A stretch of 64,000 bases of DNA from Ascarosepion bandense. Its lineage: Eukaryota > Mollusca > Cephalopoda > Sepiida > Sepiidae. Below, in pieces: positions 11,240 through 22,244 of the stretch. The translations under genes and the position numbers were made by a program. The stretch is taken from NCBI GenBank assembly GCA_037127315.1, contig JBBBDQ010000352.1:464501-528500 (forward strand), written 5' to 3'. Numbering within the stretch: the stretch's first letter is position 1; each line of letters opens with the position of its first letter. The notes beneath the pieces are model-generated. The model was not told the DNA's origin. It searched no databases and was given only the letters and a program-made list of their open reading frames with translations.

Positions 11240-11760
11240 TGGGATAAGAATGATCTTGAACAGAAAATCAACATCTTCTGCCAAGTGTTCCAAGAAATAA
11301 ATCTCCAGAGAAACTTTTTCAAAATAGAAACTAGGATTTTGAATTGGAATGGAAGCAATGGTGGCACCTCATCTTGGATCAATCATAGAAATTTGTTATG
11401 GTGACTTACCCATATGACATATGAACTCTTCCAAACTATATATAAGCAACAGTTCTGCTTTTTAGAGAGTGAGAGAGGAATCTATTCTAGCAGATAACTT
11501 TGACAGCCAGACTAGCAGTCACACTAATAATTTCTCATTGGTATATGTTTGTACTTCGGTGTTTGTTAATATATTTGTTTAATTCTATTCCATCTTTGTG
11601 TCTTTATTTCTGGTCCCAACAAGTACACAAAAAAATTTATGATTTGAAATTAGTAAATAAGTGTTCAGAGAAACTTTCTCAAAATAGAAACTAGAATCTG
11701 AAATTGAAATGGAAGCAATAGTGGCATCTTATCCTGGATCCATCATAGAAATTCAAGATG
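11240..11760. repeat. Direct repeat of ~95 bp
   Basis: The block at about 11,305-11,400 (AAAATAGAAACTAGGATT...GGAAGCAATGGTGGCA) recurs at about 11,663-11,755 with scattered differences. No family identified. Confidence 0.65.
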
Positions 11761-12025
11761 TGGAATAAGTAAATACTAAACACTTCAAATATCTTGGTGT
11801 ATGGATCACTTGCAACAAATTAAGTGTGAGAGAAAAAGAAATTGGACCTAGAATAGGTTGTGCTAGAGTCAGCTTTGCTCAACATTGAAAACTGCTACAA
11901 AATCAAAACATTAACATGAAAACTTGAGTCAAGATGGTCTTAAATAGCTTCATCAGATTAAAACTTTCATATGAACAGCATGGCACCAAACTCTGTTTAG
12001 AAATATCTAAATTCTCAGCTGCATA

Positions 12026-12505
12026 TGGGTCCTGAGTATGATAGTAGACTACATCTGGCAGCAAGGCCTCTGGCTGAGAGGTTGTGAAGAGCATAAAACC
12101 ACCTCTTAATTGCTGTTGTTCCCAGGTCCACCCTGACCCAGAGTGGTAGCACCTATTAGGGTTTCATCTATGGGCAAATAGTTAACCCCCAAACTGGGGT
12201 CAAAATACAATAAAAGTATAAAAATAGACTTTAATAGAAATATATACATTTTTGAAGGAAAAATGAATTTTTGCCATAATAGATTTTTGAAGGAAAAAAA
12301 AACTTACCAGCAATACATTTTTGAATACAAAACTATAAGACATCTTCAGTTTTCTAAAATAAAAATTTTTAAAAAATTTAATTAAAATCTAACTAAATCA
12401 ACCTTCTCACTATCACTGAACATTAAAAAATACCTTAAAACCCCGTCTTTTTGGCATTAAATAATCCACTGATGTTGATGTGCCATTAAACAAAACCCAA
12501 ACAAC
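12026..12505 (+). mobile_element. Unnamed retroposon, family V
   Basis: Starts near GGTCCTGAGTATGATAG and keeps the head blocks GGCAGCAAGGCCTCTG, ACCACCTCTTAATTGCTGTT and GTGGTAGCACC. It then has an A-rich middle of repeated ACATTTTTGAAGGAAAAA units and a 3' end CATTAAACAAAACCCAAA. Seven copies lie in this window. I cannot identify a tRNA, 7SL or 5S head, nor a coding region. Confidence 0.7.
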
Positions 12506-12799
12506 TGTATACACCAACTTTCTCAGATCAATGGTTAAGAATGGCTTTGGGTGAGTGAAGCCCAATGGTCATGTTAAAGACCATTCTTCTTTGAACCATA
12601 TGGACTGGCATTACAAAATCACAAAGAACTGTACCCAACAATAAAAACTACATTAAGGACTACCAATAGCCAAAATAATTAAAATGTATAGTACATTTAA
12701 CTCAAAAAGAAAATAATGACCTAATCAAGATGTTGACATGCCACACTACTACAAAAAAAAATGTTAAGAAGACACCCTCACTCCTGTCAATACTGGAAA

Positions 12800-13206
12800 G
12801 AGTAATAAAACCAATTTTCCTAAATAAAAGCAAAAGACTTTATAAACTTTGACCAAAAGCAGTACTGGTTACTCAGTCAATGAATGCCTTGTTTTCTTGT
12901 CAGTTATGTGCCATATATGATATATGCTAGGTTAATCATGTCTTGAAGGAGACATGACTGACTGGGTAGAAGATTTTCCCACAGTAGGATGCCATTACTT
13001 TCTGTGATAGACTGGTTACCAACCAAAGCTATAGAACTCACTCTGTCTTGCTGATTAAACCATGGCTGGAGGGAGAAGCAGTGAATTAATACATTTTCCA
13101 AGGGTATTTGCACATCAGTGAATGCAGTGAGTTAAACTGGAATTTGAACCTGGCTCTCTGATTTCTCATTCTGAGCAAATATTCACTGCACCACAACGCA
13201 CATCCA
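12800..13206 (-). mobile_element. tRNA-derived SINE, family B, plus duplicated flank
   Basis: The SINE (12,898-13,205) is on the minus strand. Its head at the right contains TGTGGTGCAGTGAATATTTG and a B-box-like GGTTCAAATTCC. The left flank 12,800-12,897 (AAAGCAGTACTGGTTACTCAGTCAATGAATGCC-like) recurs before the next SINE copy, so flank and SINE were duplicated together. Confidence 0.75.
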
Positions 13207-13214
13207 AAACCTGT

Positions 13215-13641
13215 TTTTTTTATTAAAAAAGCAGAAGGTTTTATAAATTTCAATCAAAAGCATTGCTGGTTGCTCAGTCAATGAATGCCAAATGTTTCCT
13301 TATAGGGAAACAGATAAAATTACCATCAGCATTCAGTTACTCAGTTAATTGCCATACGTGATACACGATTGAGCAATCATGTCTCTTTTGAGACATGACT
13401 GACTTGGCAGATTATCTCACAGTAGGTTGCCATTACTTTCTGCAGTAGACTGTTGCTAGCTAAGGCTATAGAACCCAATCTGTCCTGTTGTTTGACCCAT
13501 AACTGGAGGGAAGAGACGGATTAATACCTTTCCCAAGAGTATTTGCGTGTAAGTGAATGCAATGAATTCAGCTGGAATTTCAACTTGGCTCCCCAATTTC
13601 TCGTTCTGAGCCAATATCCACTGCTCCACAACGCACATCCA
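13215..13641 (-). mobile_element. tRNA-derived SINE, family B, second duplicate
   Basis: Second copy of the preceding unit: flank 13,215-13,330 and SINE 13,331-13,640. The two units are roughly 415-425 bp apart and have diverged by many substitutions, so the duplication is not recent. Confidence 0.75.
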
Positions 13642-14184
13642 TCAGTATTATTGTATAAAAAAGAATTGTATCAATCTAAAACTTTGTCTGACACTGAAGT
13701 CCTGTCTGCGATGAATTCCTTGACAGCAACCAAAAGTTTAAGAATGTTCTCATTCCACGGATGATGATAATCAGGGAATATAATTTATGTTGTTGAAGCA
13801 GAGTCAGAATTAGTGAAGCAGTCATACTAAACAGGTAGAGTTAATCACAAGTCAGTTGTAAAGTACTATACAGGATTTATTTTAAGTAACAAATGTTTCA
13901 AAGTACCATTAAATGTGGAAACTAACATTTGTTAATAAAAATCGTAAATTGACAGTGGAGATATTTTTATTCTAAAGAATAAAAATAGATGAAGATAATT
14001 TTTATGCTACAAAGAAGATGCTTTATTTTTTTCAGCAACGTGGGAGAAATTTTTTGGAAAAAGGTATTTTTGTTAATCTTGGTTGTTTCTCTTTTTTTCT
14101 TTTTTTTTTTTAATATTATTTCTCTTGCCTAATCTCCTTGTGGTAATAATCTTTGTCTGAATTTTATAGAAGATCCAATGCCGG

Positions 14185-14299
14185 TTATGAAGTTTTGATG
14201 AATATTTAATTCTTCTTTCTCTTGCTTATTTAAACCAGACAGTCAAAATTTTAATTTGTCTGAATTTCTTAGATAAAGCATTATTAATTTGCTTTTTCT
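14185..14299. repeat. 115-bp source segment copied into a nearby Helitron
   Basis: This segment matches 15,745-15,859 at a constant offset of 1560 with three substitutions (at 14,231, 14,240 and 14,291) and no gap. The second copy sits inside a Helitron where other copies have different sequence, so this one is probably the original. Confidence 0.88.
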
Positions 14300-14504
14300 A
14301 AGATAAAGGAAATTGATTTTATTCATTTACTTTTCTCATGATAAGTTTTTCACTGTGTAATTATTACGTGATTAAAAAAATGTGTAATCTACATGATTAA
14401 AAGAAAAAAATGTTGAGTCACACTATAAGTCAAATGTTTGGGGAAAACATCTGAATTTTCAGAGAATTAACGAATTGAAGGTTTCATGTCTTTTTTAAAA
14501 CTAG

Positions 14505-14718
14505 AGGGACTAAACCCTTTATTTTGATCATTGAGATATATCATTCTCATTCTATATGCAATTCCACTTCCAAATGCCATTTAGTTATCTCCCTTTAACT
14601 CAACTCTCTAAGTTATTTGTTCACCACTGCTGTAGTCAAGAATTGAACTCACAACACTTTGGGTCAAGTCACTGGAACTAACCCATGCCTATATCCACTG
14701 GGCTATGTATCCTAAAGA
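14505..14718 (-). mobile_element. tRNA-derived SINE, family C, inverted tail
   Basis: Minus-strand head with GCCCAGTGGATATAG and GTGAGTTCAATTC at the right. It is joined at 14,719 to the SINE C tail in plus orientation (14,730-14,850, CCTGAAGAAGG...ATGAGAACAAAAG...TACCTCATCTCAG). Head and tail therefore point in opposite directions, either by local inversion or by two insertions. Confidence 0.7.
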
Positions 14719-14883
14719 GTTTAGTTCAAAATTCATAGCACCTGAAGAAGGATGGAATGTACAATGGCCAAAACATCACAAACATGGCAATAAAGATGAG
14801 AACAAAAGTTTGAACATTGTAAATAGTACCTCATCTCAGCAGTATAGGTTAATACTAAAGGAACTCTAGTCTTCCTGAAGGTA

Positions 14884-15110
14884 TAGTCCTGGGTATAACA
14901 ATAAACTTCATCTAGTAGCAAAGATTTTGATCAGGAGACTGGAGGTTTTGAGGAGCAGGGAACCACCTTGTAATTGCTGCTGTGCTCAGGTTCAGTCTGA
15001 ACTGGGGTAGTAGCACCTGTTAGGGTCCTAGCTATAAACAAATAGTGAACTCCACAAAAAAAACAAAACCCAGTGAAAGTATAAAAATGCGTTGGTATCA
15101 TAAAAATCCT
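14884..15110 (+). mobile_element. Family V retroposon, head only
   Basis: Diverged copy: GTCCTGGGTATAACAATAAAC start, ACCACCTTGTAATTGCTGC and GGTAGCACCTGTTAGGG blocks. It lacks the A-rich 3' half. Confidence 0.65.
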
Positions 15111-15368
15111 CGCAATACATTTTATATAAAATAATATACCTAGAGTAAATCAATCAGCATGAAAGAATACTTTCATGATATTAATTCATATAATATCCTA
15201 TAATTTCTTATAGAAATCAAACTTTATTTCAAAATATGACTTCAACAAAACTAGAACATACACTGCACTTAGCACCACATCTAGTAATTATGTACACACA
15301 AACATTTATATACACAAAATCTGAGTATCATCTACCATGTATTCAATTGTGAAAGCAGAATAACATCT

Positions 15369-15660
15369 AAATCTGAACTTATTTATAAATGGAACTTTGT
15401 GTGTGTGCCCGTTACCTATAGACTCCAAAATGGCTGAACCGATTTTCTTGAAAATTTACACAGTTGTACTATAAGCATCTGCAAGTGTTCTTAGCTAGGT
15501 TTTGTGTCAAGGTACCCCCGATAAATATTGATGATAATAAAAATTGGGTTATAGAAGGAGTGGTCCGATAATAATCAAATTTGATACACTCATAGACAAA
15601 GACATCAGAAATGATATTCAGAAGTTTCAAGGTTGCAGTTTTTACAATAGTGCAGAAAAT

Positions 15661-15700
<40 letters not shown>

Positions 15701-15943
15701 GCAAGATGTTTGTGTGTGTGTCTGTTTATCTGTATGTATGTCCTTTATGAAGTTTTGATGAATATTTAATTCTTCTTTCTCTTGCTTATTAAAACCAGAT
15801 AGTCAAAATTTTAATTTGTCTGAATTTCTTAGATAAAGCATTATTAATTTTCTTTTTCTCTTGAGGCTGAGCCTGAGCTCCAGGTCCATGGATTAGTTTT
15901 AAAGCTTTCATTACACTTGAGCAACACTGGGCTATACTGCTAG
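15369..15943 (+). mobile_element. Non-autonomous Helitron carrying captured local DNA
   Basis: Start near AAATCTGAACTTATTTATAA; end CTGCTAG before T. Compared with the short-type copy at 17,679-18,200, the stretch between TATGTCCTTTAT and GAGCTCCAGG is replaced by 115 bp nearly identical to 14,185-14,299. Both junctions share a few bases (TTAT at the left, TTCT at the right), fitting template switching during copying. Confidence 0.82.
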
Positions 15944-16077
15944 TATATCATATTTTTATTACTTCAAGGCTACCAAGAAGTTATGCTGTTAAACAAATCA
16001 AATCAACATTCTGAAGGTGTAAGGAATTACAACTGAGGAAATAATTATAAACCCCTAACATTTATATATACAACAAA

Positions 16078-16545
16078 TACTTTCATGGCTTCTGCTCAGA
16101 CGAACTTAAGTCACTGATGCCTCCTCAACAGGTGTTTACTCGTGCAACCAGACTGGCAACTGAGTCCCACCCATTCACAGTCAGGTTAGCCAAATGCAGA
16201 CGACAATTCTACTCCTGCAGCTTCTTCTCTCGCACTTCCCGCCTGTGGAACTCGCTCCCATATTCTTGCTTTCCTCACGGCTACAACCTCCAGAAATTTA
16301 AATGCAAAGTCAATACTCATCTACTAACCACTGGACTCTAGCTCTCTCCCCACCCCTGTATAACCTTCCCTTTCTCTCCACCTTTATATCTGTCATCGCA
16401 CCTGCTTTCTCAGCTTTCTATTGTTCCTTTCTAACTAGTTTGTACTCCTCACTCTTTTCTAATTAATCTTTTTACATTTATGTAGCCCCCTGCACATCAG
16501 TGGCGTTTCCACCTTGCTTGGGGTGAAATGATTAAAAAAAAAAAT
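16078..16545 (+). mobile_element. LINE 3' end, second subfamily
   Basis: Carries the C-terminal RT codons, open for 74 residues (16,117-16,341: TRATRLATESHPFTVRLAKC...SRTSRLWNSLPYSCF). Tail is CACATCAGTGGCGTTTCCACC, differing from the CGCAATAGTGGCAGTGGAAT tail of the 8.2-kb copy, so this is a separate subfamily. 5'-truncated. Confidence 0.82.
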
Positions 16546-16675
16546 ACTTGTAAAAATGAGAAAAATCAAGATGTAGAAACCACAAAATGAGTATTATTTA
16601 TTATCTGGTTGTTATGTGGTGTTGGAGATACGAGAGTTATTAATACTGAGTAAAATTTTGAGTTGGGGGTCAAAT

Positions 16676-16898
16676 GTAGATCAAATATGGATCAGAATCC
16701 AACAGAATAAGATCAAATATGGATCAGAATCCAACAGAATAAGATCAAATATGGATCAGAATCCAACAGAATAAGATCAAATATGGATCAGAATCCAACA
16801 GAATAAGATCAAATATGGATCAGAATCCAACAGAATAAGATCAAATATGGATCAGAATCCAACAGAATAAGATCAAATATGGATCAGAATCCAACAGA
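16676..16898. repeat. 32-bp minisatellite, seven units
   Basis: Seven consecutive units of GATCAAATATGGATCAGAAT followed by CCAACAGAATAA, period 32, almost without variation. The near identity indicates recent expansion. Each unit contains an overlapping GGATC pair. No spacers, so not a CRISPR array. Confidence 0.95.
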
Positions 16899-16899
16899 A

Positions 16900-17670
16900 G
16901 GATGAGTTAAAAAAATAACAAAGTGTATCCAGTCTTACTTTTTTTTTTTGTTCTATCAAGATTTTTAATGAGTGCCTTGATAAATTAGGAGGAAAAATAC
17001 AATTGTCTTGGGTTTTATTACCTCAAATTTACTTGAGTGCTGAAAGATGAATGTTACTGTTACGTTCTGAAAAAAGAAAAGAGATGAAATTTTCATTGAT
17101 GCACATGTTAACAATCTGTCTGTGTGAACTGCTTGCTTGCTAGTGAGAATGTCACATGTTTCTGTGTGTAGAGGAGAAAAATGGGGTTGATTTTCATTGG
17201 TTTAGAAAGAGTGAATTAATGATAATTATAAATGTTTTAATTATTTTATTAAAATTAGTTTTCGATAATGTTGTAGAGCAGCTGACACCCATCTAGTGCT
17301 CTCTAATATGGAATTATCTGTGAACCAAAATAGCTATATAAATGAAAATTATTAGCAGTCAGAAATTTGAAGTGTCATTGATGATTATTATTTGACTGTG
17401 CTCTCTGTGACTCTAACAACTTAACCTCTCCTCTCTTCCTAATTATTGTTGTTCTGTCTTATCTGTGTTTGTCTTGTTTATACTTAATATTCATTAGCAC
17501 AAATATTGTGCTGTAGATATTTCAGTGCACATCATCTGGCATCGTACAGCCACCTCAGCAATACAAGACACTAAATTAATTTCTATTTACTTTATAGACA
17601 CAACTCTGACAGTATAATAAATTTTTCATTCATATATTTCTTTATTGACACAACAAAGAGTTTTATCCTG
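16900..17670. other. Stretch without recognised feature
   Basis: AT-rich, with no open frame of note, repeat head or RNA gene. Confidence 0.4.
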
Positions 17671-17672
17671 TA

Positions 17673-17977
17673 TCTAAATCTAAACTTATTTATAAATGGA
17701 ACTTTGTCTGTGTGTGTGTTCATTACCTATAGACACCAAAACGGCTGAACTGACTGTCTTGCAAATTTACACAGTTGTACTATAAGTGTCTGCGAGTGTT
17801 CTTAGCTAGGTTTTGTGTCAAGGTATCCCTGATAAATATCGAAAATCGATAATTGAAAAAATCGGGTTATAGGAGTGGTCCGATTTTAATCAAATTTGAT
17901 ACACTCATAGACAAAGACATAAGAAATGATATTCAAAAGTTTCAAGGCTGCAGTTCTTACAATAGTGCAGAAAATTG

Positions 17978-18023
<46 letters not shown>

Positions 18024-18200
18024 GCAAGATGTTTGTGTGTGTCTGTTTATGTCTGTATGTCCTTTATACAAATCCACAATTTTTATCCGATTCTCACCAA
18101 ACTTCACACAAATATTCTTTAGGCTTAGTCTGAGCTCCAGGATCATAGATTAGTTTTAAAGCTTTCATTACACCCGAGCAACGCCGGGCTATACTGCTAG
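17673..18200 (+). mobile_element. Non-autonomous Helitron, short type
   Basis: Start ATCTAAATCTAAACTTATTT; end CACCCGAGCAACGCCGGGC then CTATACTGCTAG before T. The CCCG/CGGG stem with an 8-base loop is intact. The interior after the (TA)n tract (ATTTTTATCCGATTCTCACC) is shorter than in the long-type copies and appears to be the form from which the 15.4-kb copy was altered. Confidence 0.85.
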
Positions 18201-18309
18201 TTTCATAATAAGAGTATGATGATGAAGAAGAATTTGCCCAATGATTGATTTGATTACATCAAGTGACAAAAACTTCTCTGTGAAAGGTTTTGAAAATTTC
18301 TGACAGAGC

Positions 18310-18710
18310 AGCTTGAATTCACTGATGAGATATGGCTTCCCTCTGTCTTTTCTACTATTTTTTATGGCTTCTTTCCCTGGTGCCCTAACCAGATGTGCTA
18401 CTAGCTTGACATCTAGGTCCCATCGTTTTACCATCAAAATAGTCAAATGTAACTGCCTCTTCTACTTTGGTAGTTTCTTTTCTTGCACTTCTTGCCTGTG
18501 GAATTCCTTTCCAGATACTTGCTTTTCTGATAGCTACAATCTCTAAAAGTTTAAATGCAACATCAATTGCCATATTCTACCTCCTTAAATCCCATCCAAC
18601 TTTTATCCTTTTTTTGCCATCCCCTGTACCCTGTTTTCTCTCAGTGTAACCCTTCTGCACATCAGTGGTGATCCAGCCTTGCTTGGGGTGAACTGATTAT
18701 AAAAAAAATT
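18310..18710 (+). mobile_element. LINE 3' end, diverged
   Basis: Diverged RT C-terminal codons (TSRSHRFTIKIVKCNCLFYF, SCLWNSFPDTCF), then a tail with CACATCAGTGGTGATCCAGCC and GGGGTGAACTGATTATAAAA. Confidence 0.75.
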
Positions 18711-19017
18711 GTAATTGAAAAGATGTGGTACTTAAAAACTATTCTTTTCTTGGTGTGGTTGTAGCATTGGAACTGATAAAGAAAGAAACTCAATAACAAA
18801 TCAGCAAAATTCCAGGAAATCCAAAAAACGTAATTCTATTGAGCACATCCCAAACAACATTCTTCATTTAAATATTTTTCCATTGTTTATAGCTGTCTTT
18901 TGTGGAAATAATGAAAATCATATCTTCTGCTTGCTCTAGACTGTTTCTTATGATTTGGCATGTGATTATAAAACATCAAAAAATTTTTTTTAAGTAATAA
19001 TAATGAAATTAACCCAT

Positions 19018-19283
19018 TTATATCTATAAAAGTGATGAGGGTGGATGTTGTGTTAGTATTTGTTTGTTTGATTGATAGATTCGACTTAGCGTCTGCATTT
19101 TGTGGTCTAACTCGACGGGAGTTGCGCTCAGATGTAGATCAAAATATTAGAACGCTAACGACACCTTGAAATGTTTTAGAAATTCATAGATTATAGAATT
19201 GATCACCCCACTTTATATTATCTATATATGTTGCTCCTCCCCCTCCCACCCGAATCCAACAAAGACATTCTACATTGTTATTT
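19018..19283 (+). mobile_element. Helitron-like family 2, 5' part
   Basis: TATATCTATAAAAGTGATGAG...GGTTGTG-type start as in the two following copies, then unique sequence. No 3' terminus before the next copy begins. Confidence 0.5.
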
Positions 19284-19401
19284 ATATCTATAAAAATGAC
19301 GAGGGTGGACGTTGTGTAAGTATTTGCTATGTAAATTCATCATATGTTTTTTATTCTTATTATTCCTTAAACTACCCGCATGAAACCGGGCTAAACTGCT
19401 A
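19284..19401 (+). mobile_element. Helitron-like family 2, tandem unit 1
   Basis: About 118 bp from TATATCTATAAAAATGACG to CCCGCATGAAACCGGGCTAA then ACTGCTA. The CCCG/CGGG hairpin about 10 bases from a CTGCTA end matches the Helitron terminator design, but the 5' sequence differs from the main family. Followed directly by a second unit. Confidence 0.7.
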
Positions 19402-19523
19402 TCTATATCTATAAAAATGACGAGGGTGGAGGTTGTGTAAGTATTTGCTGTGTAAATTCATCATATATTTTTTACTTTTATAATTCCTTAAACTACCTGA
19501 GTGAAACTGGGCTAAACTGCTAG
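19402..19523 (+). mobile_element. Helitron-like family 2, tandem unit 2
   Basis: Head-to-tail copy of the preceding unit. It begins TCTATATCTATAAAAATGAC right at the end of unit 1 and ends CTGCTAG before T. The hairpin has decayed (CCTGAGTGAAACTGGG). Confidence 0.7.
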
Positions 19524-19990
19524 TTACCTCATAGTAATTGATCTCTGGCGAGAACAGTTTGCAGAGATATTACAATAATTCTTGGAAAATTTTTGTACCC
19601 CCATCTGTGCATAAATAGAAAAGCATTTTAAAGACAATCTATACGGGTTTTTAGTAACTGGTCATTCAGAAATCCTGTCTTGTTACTGGTACCATATAAT
19701 CTGTTGCATGTTAATTTGAGAGGAGATGGGTGCTTTCAACTTGCATTTATTGTCCTGAAAGATGCTATGAAAAGGAATTACTTTTTGGAGAATCCCAATG
19801 TTTACTTCAAGGAATATTAACATTTTTGCATGTGTATCTGTGTGTGAGTATATCCCTTTTGTGGAAGCAGGAAATATGGCTTCACCTTGTGTGTGTGTGT
19901 AAGAGACCCTAATGTTACCCCACCTCTCTGGGAAGAGATTGGGACACACATACTCATTCGATGAAAAAGTTGATTGGTAAAATTAATAAA

Positions 19991-20447
19991 GGCTTACAGC
20001 CTATCACGTTGAATACACCGGTTCTTGTTTGATCACTGAAGTTAAGCAACATTGAGCCTGGTCAGTACTTAGATGGGTGACCGCTTGGGAATACCAGGTG
20101 CTGTAAGCATATAGTGACGGATGTGCGTTGTGGTGCAGTGGATATCGGCTCGGAAAGAGAAATTGGTGAGCCAAGTTCAAATTCCAGTTGAATACCCTGC
20201 ATTCACTTAAGCACTAGTACCCTTGGAAAAGGTAATAATCCGTCCCTTCCCTCCAGTTATGGGTTAAATAACAAGGGTAGGACTTGGGGACCCTGCTCTT
20301 AAAAACAAATCCCAATGAATCTTGATACTTGAAAAGAAAAATGTTGTAAAAATAACCTTACCCAAAAATCATTGGTTATGACCTTAAATGATTCCATAAG
20401 GATTGATAGGTCGTTAAACCTCGAAACAAACAAATAAAACAAAATTA
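19991..20447 (+). mobile_element. Composite 5S rRNA-tRNA SINE
   Basis: Three parts in order: a 5S-rRNA-like head (19,992-20,108), a tRNA-like module (20,118-20,190), and a 3' body ending GGTCGTTAAACCTCGAAACA then AAC/AAAT repeats near 20,447. The tRNA-like module has TGGTGCAGTGG at 20,131-20,141 (A box) and AAGTTCAAATTCC at 20,173-20,185 (B box). Elsewhere in the window the tRNA-like module is found without the 5S head and with a longer body (family B). Non-coding; would rely on a LINE for reverse transcription. Confidence 0.88.
19992..20108 (+). ncRNA. 5S rRNA-like promoter head of SINE
   Basis: 117 bases that align over their whole length with animal 5S rRNA, with the complementary ends GCTTACAGC and GCTGTAAGC. 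The internal control elements are recognisable: AAGTTAAGCAAC (A box), GATGGGTGACC (intermediate element) and CGCTTGGGAATACC (C box). Many substitutions elsewhere and the fusion to a SINE body argue against a functional rRNA gene. It probably serves as an internal RNA polymerase III promoter. Confidence 0.88.
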
Positions 20448-20449
20448 AT

Positions 20450-21635
20450 AAAAATTTTAAATTAAATCATTCCAGGATTTAAATTTGCTATTCATTTTCT
20501 TGATAAGGATTCTTTTAAGAGTTTCCGTATCTAAACTGGCATAAATATATTGATTTCCAGTAGAATGCAGAAAGTGCATGTATCTTGGAGTGAATGAAAT
20601 AGCACTTCAGTATTGCAAAAAACATGAGAATGATTTTTGCAACTTAAACTGAAACCTACAAAATTTGGATAAAAATTAGGTTTAAATAGATATGAAGCAT
20701 TTGTATGATTATATATTATACATATATTAATTCATAGCTCTGATGTCGCAGTTTTTACATAGATAGATTTATATCTACAGATAAGTATTCTTATTTCTAT
20801 GTATGTGAACACTTGAACAATTTCAAGCCAGAAATACCCATGAAAATTTCACACTTTTCTTATTTGGATATTCTAATGAATCATAGTTCTTAAGTTAATG
20901 ATTGAATAAAGTCCTCAGGAGTTCTTCGATAGAATACCTGTGGAAATTCCCCTATTGTATCATTAAATATTTGAGCTTAATAACCTTCACAAAATATTGC
21001 AATGACAAAGTATGTCATTGTTGAAAGAAGTAAGAGGATACAAATAAACAGATTTGAAATTAGTATGTTTTTCGATTTTGCTGATGCAGGCATTAAACAA
21101 ATACAAGCATTATCACCTCCTATATCTTCTCTTCCTCTTTCTTTTTATTTCTAACTGAAATCAAACAACTTCTCTGAGACGTCTTTTACGTCTTTCCTCA
21201 CAAACAATAGAGAACAATCTATTATTGATGAGGTATTTGCAGTGTAACTTGTTTGCTAACTAAGAAACAAGGTGAATTATAATAATATAAATACTTATAG
21301 ATAAGACAGTCATGTTTAGGATTGAGTTTCTGGTTTTCTCTAAATCCTTTTCCTTGCATCTTAGTGGTATTATTACCGTGTTTGGGGTGGTGGCTCTTAC
21401 TCTTTAAGCCAGTACTTCAAGTAGCTCTTGGGCTTTATACAGGGTGAACATCATTGCTACAAAAGACAATTATAATAGGGTGATTTAAAAATATGAATAT
21501 TTATGGATTAGAGCAAAACTAAGAATATAAAGATGTTAAGAGTGAACTTTCTCATTTAAATACTATTAAAAATACATGTTTATAAATATTTGTGATTAAA
21601 TTGTAAATACATGTAAAGTAGAATATATGCAATTA
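20450..21635. other. Stretch without recognised feature
   Basis: AT-rich. No coding segment, RNA gene or repeat family recognised. Confidence 0.4.
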
Positions 21636-21660
21636 CATATATATATATATATATATATAT

Positions 21661-21905
21661 ATAGTCATCTGCAGACAGATCTGTTCTCTGTATCACAGCT
21701 CATCAGTACGGTTAGACATCCAATTGCTTTTTACCCAAGATTGAAACCTGACCAAATTGACGTCAGTCGGCGATTTTACTTCTGAGCTATATGCACTCAA
21801 TAGAAGGAGGCAGACTTTTAGCGTGTGATATACCATGTATTCATATTCCTGTAGTGAGTGTTTTAATTCATTACTGAATGAACGATACACACAGACACAC
21901 ACACA
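21661..21905 (-). mobile_element. Retrozyme-like SINE (family D) with hammerhead motif
   Basis: Minus-strand element abutting (TA)n at its 3' end. The tRNA-like head has GCATATAGCTCAGAAGTA (A-box-like) and GGTTTCAATC (B box). The 3' end holds a hammerhead skeleton: CTGATGA at 21,706-21,700, stem II GCTGTGATACAG, and GATCTGTC before the cleavage point at about 21,674. The core reads AGAA instead of CGAAA with one base missing, so this copy is probably inactive. Confidence 0.75.
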
Positions 21906-21907
21906 CA

Positions 21908-21956
21908 TATGTTATCCTACATTGATGGCACTAATAATACATATTATCCTACATTG

Positions 21957-22001
<45 letters not shown>

Positions 22002-22095
22002 CTCTGTTTATACTACATTAAACAGTGTTTTATTAACACCTGAATAATATCTTTATACATGAGTGTATCCCCATATGTATATATATATATATATA
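21908..22095. repeat. (TG)n/(TA)n microsatellites
   Basis: TG/TA tracts at about 21,957-21,998 and 22,078-22,095 separated by unique DNA. Similar tracts occur about every 2 kb across the window and usually mark the edges of Helitrons or family D elements. Confidence 0.85.
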
Positions 22096-22244
22096 TTAGT
22101 TCATATAACTATATGCAAATTATTACTACTGTAAACTCTATTTTTGTAGATAAACATGGCTGAGTTTTTTCTTTTTTATGTGGTGAGAGATTCGGGAGGT
22201 GGATAATCAGTGTAAATTATGTCATCAACCTTGCAAACAGTCTT

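Noticed and set aside
16676..16898. CRISPR-like array
   Set aside because: Units are contiguous with no unique spacers, and the genome is eukaryotic.
18318..18335. CTGATGAG as another hammerhead core
   Set aside because: It lies in LINE sequence with no paired stem II and no GAAA at the right distance.
19992..20108. Functional 5S rRNA gene
   Set aside because: Many substitutions, fused to a SINE body, and two similarly fused copies elsewhere in the window.
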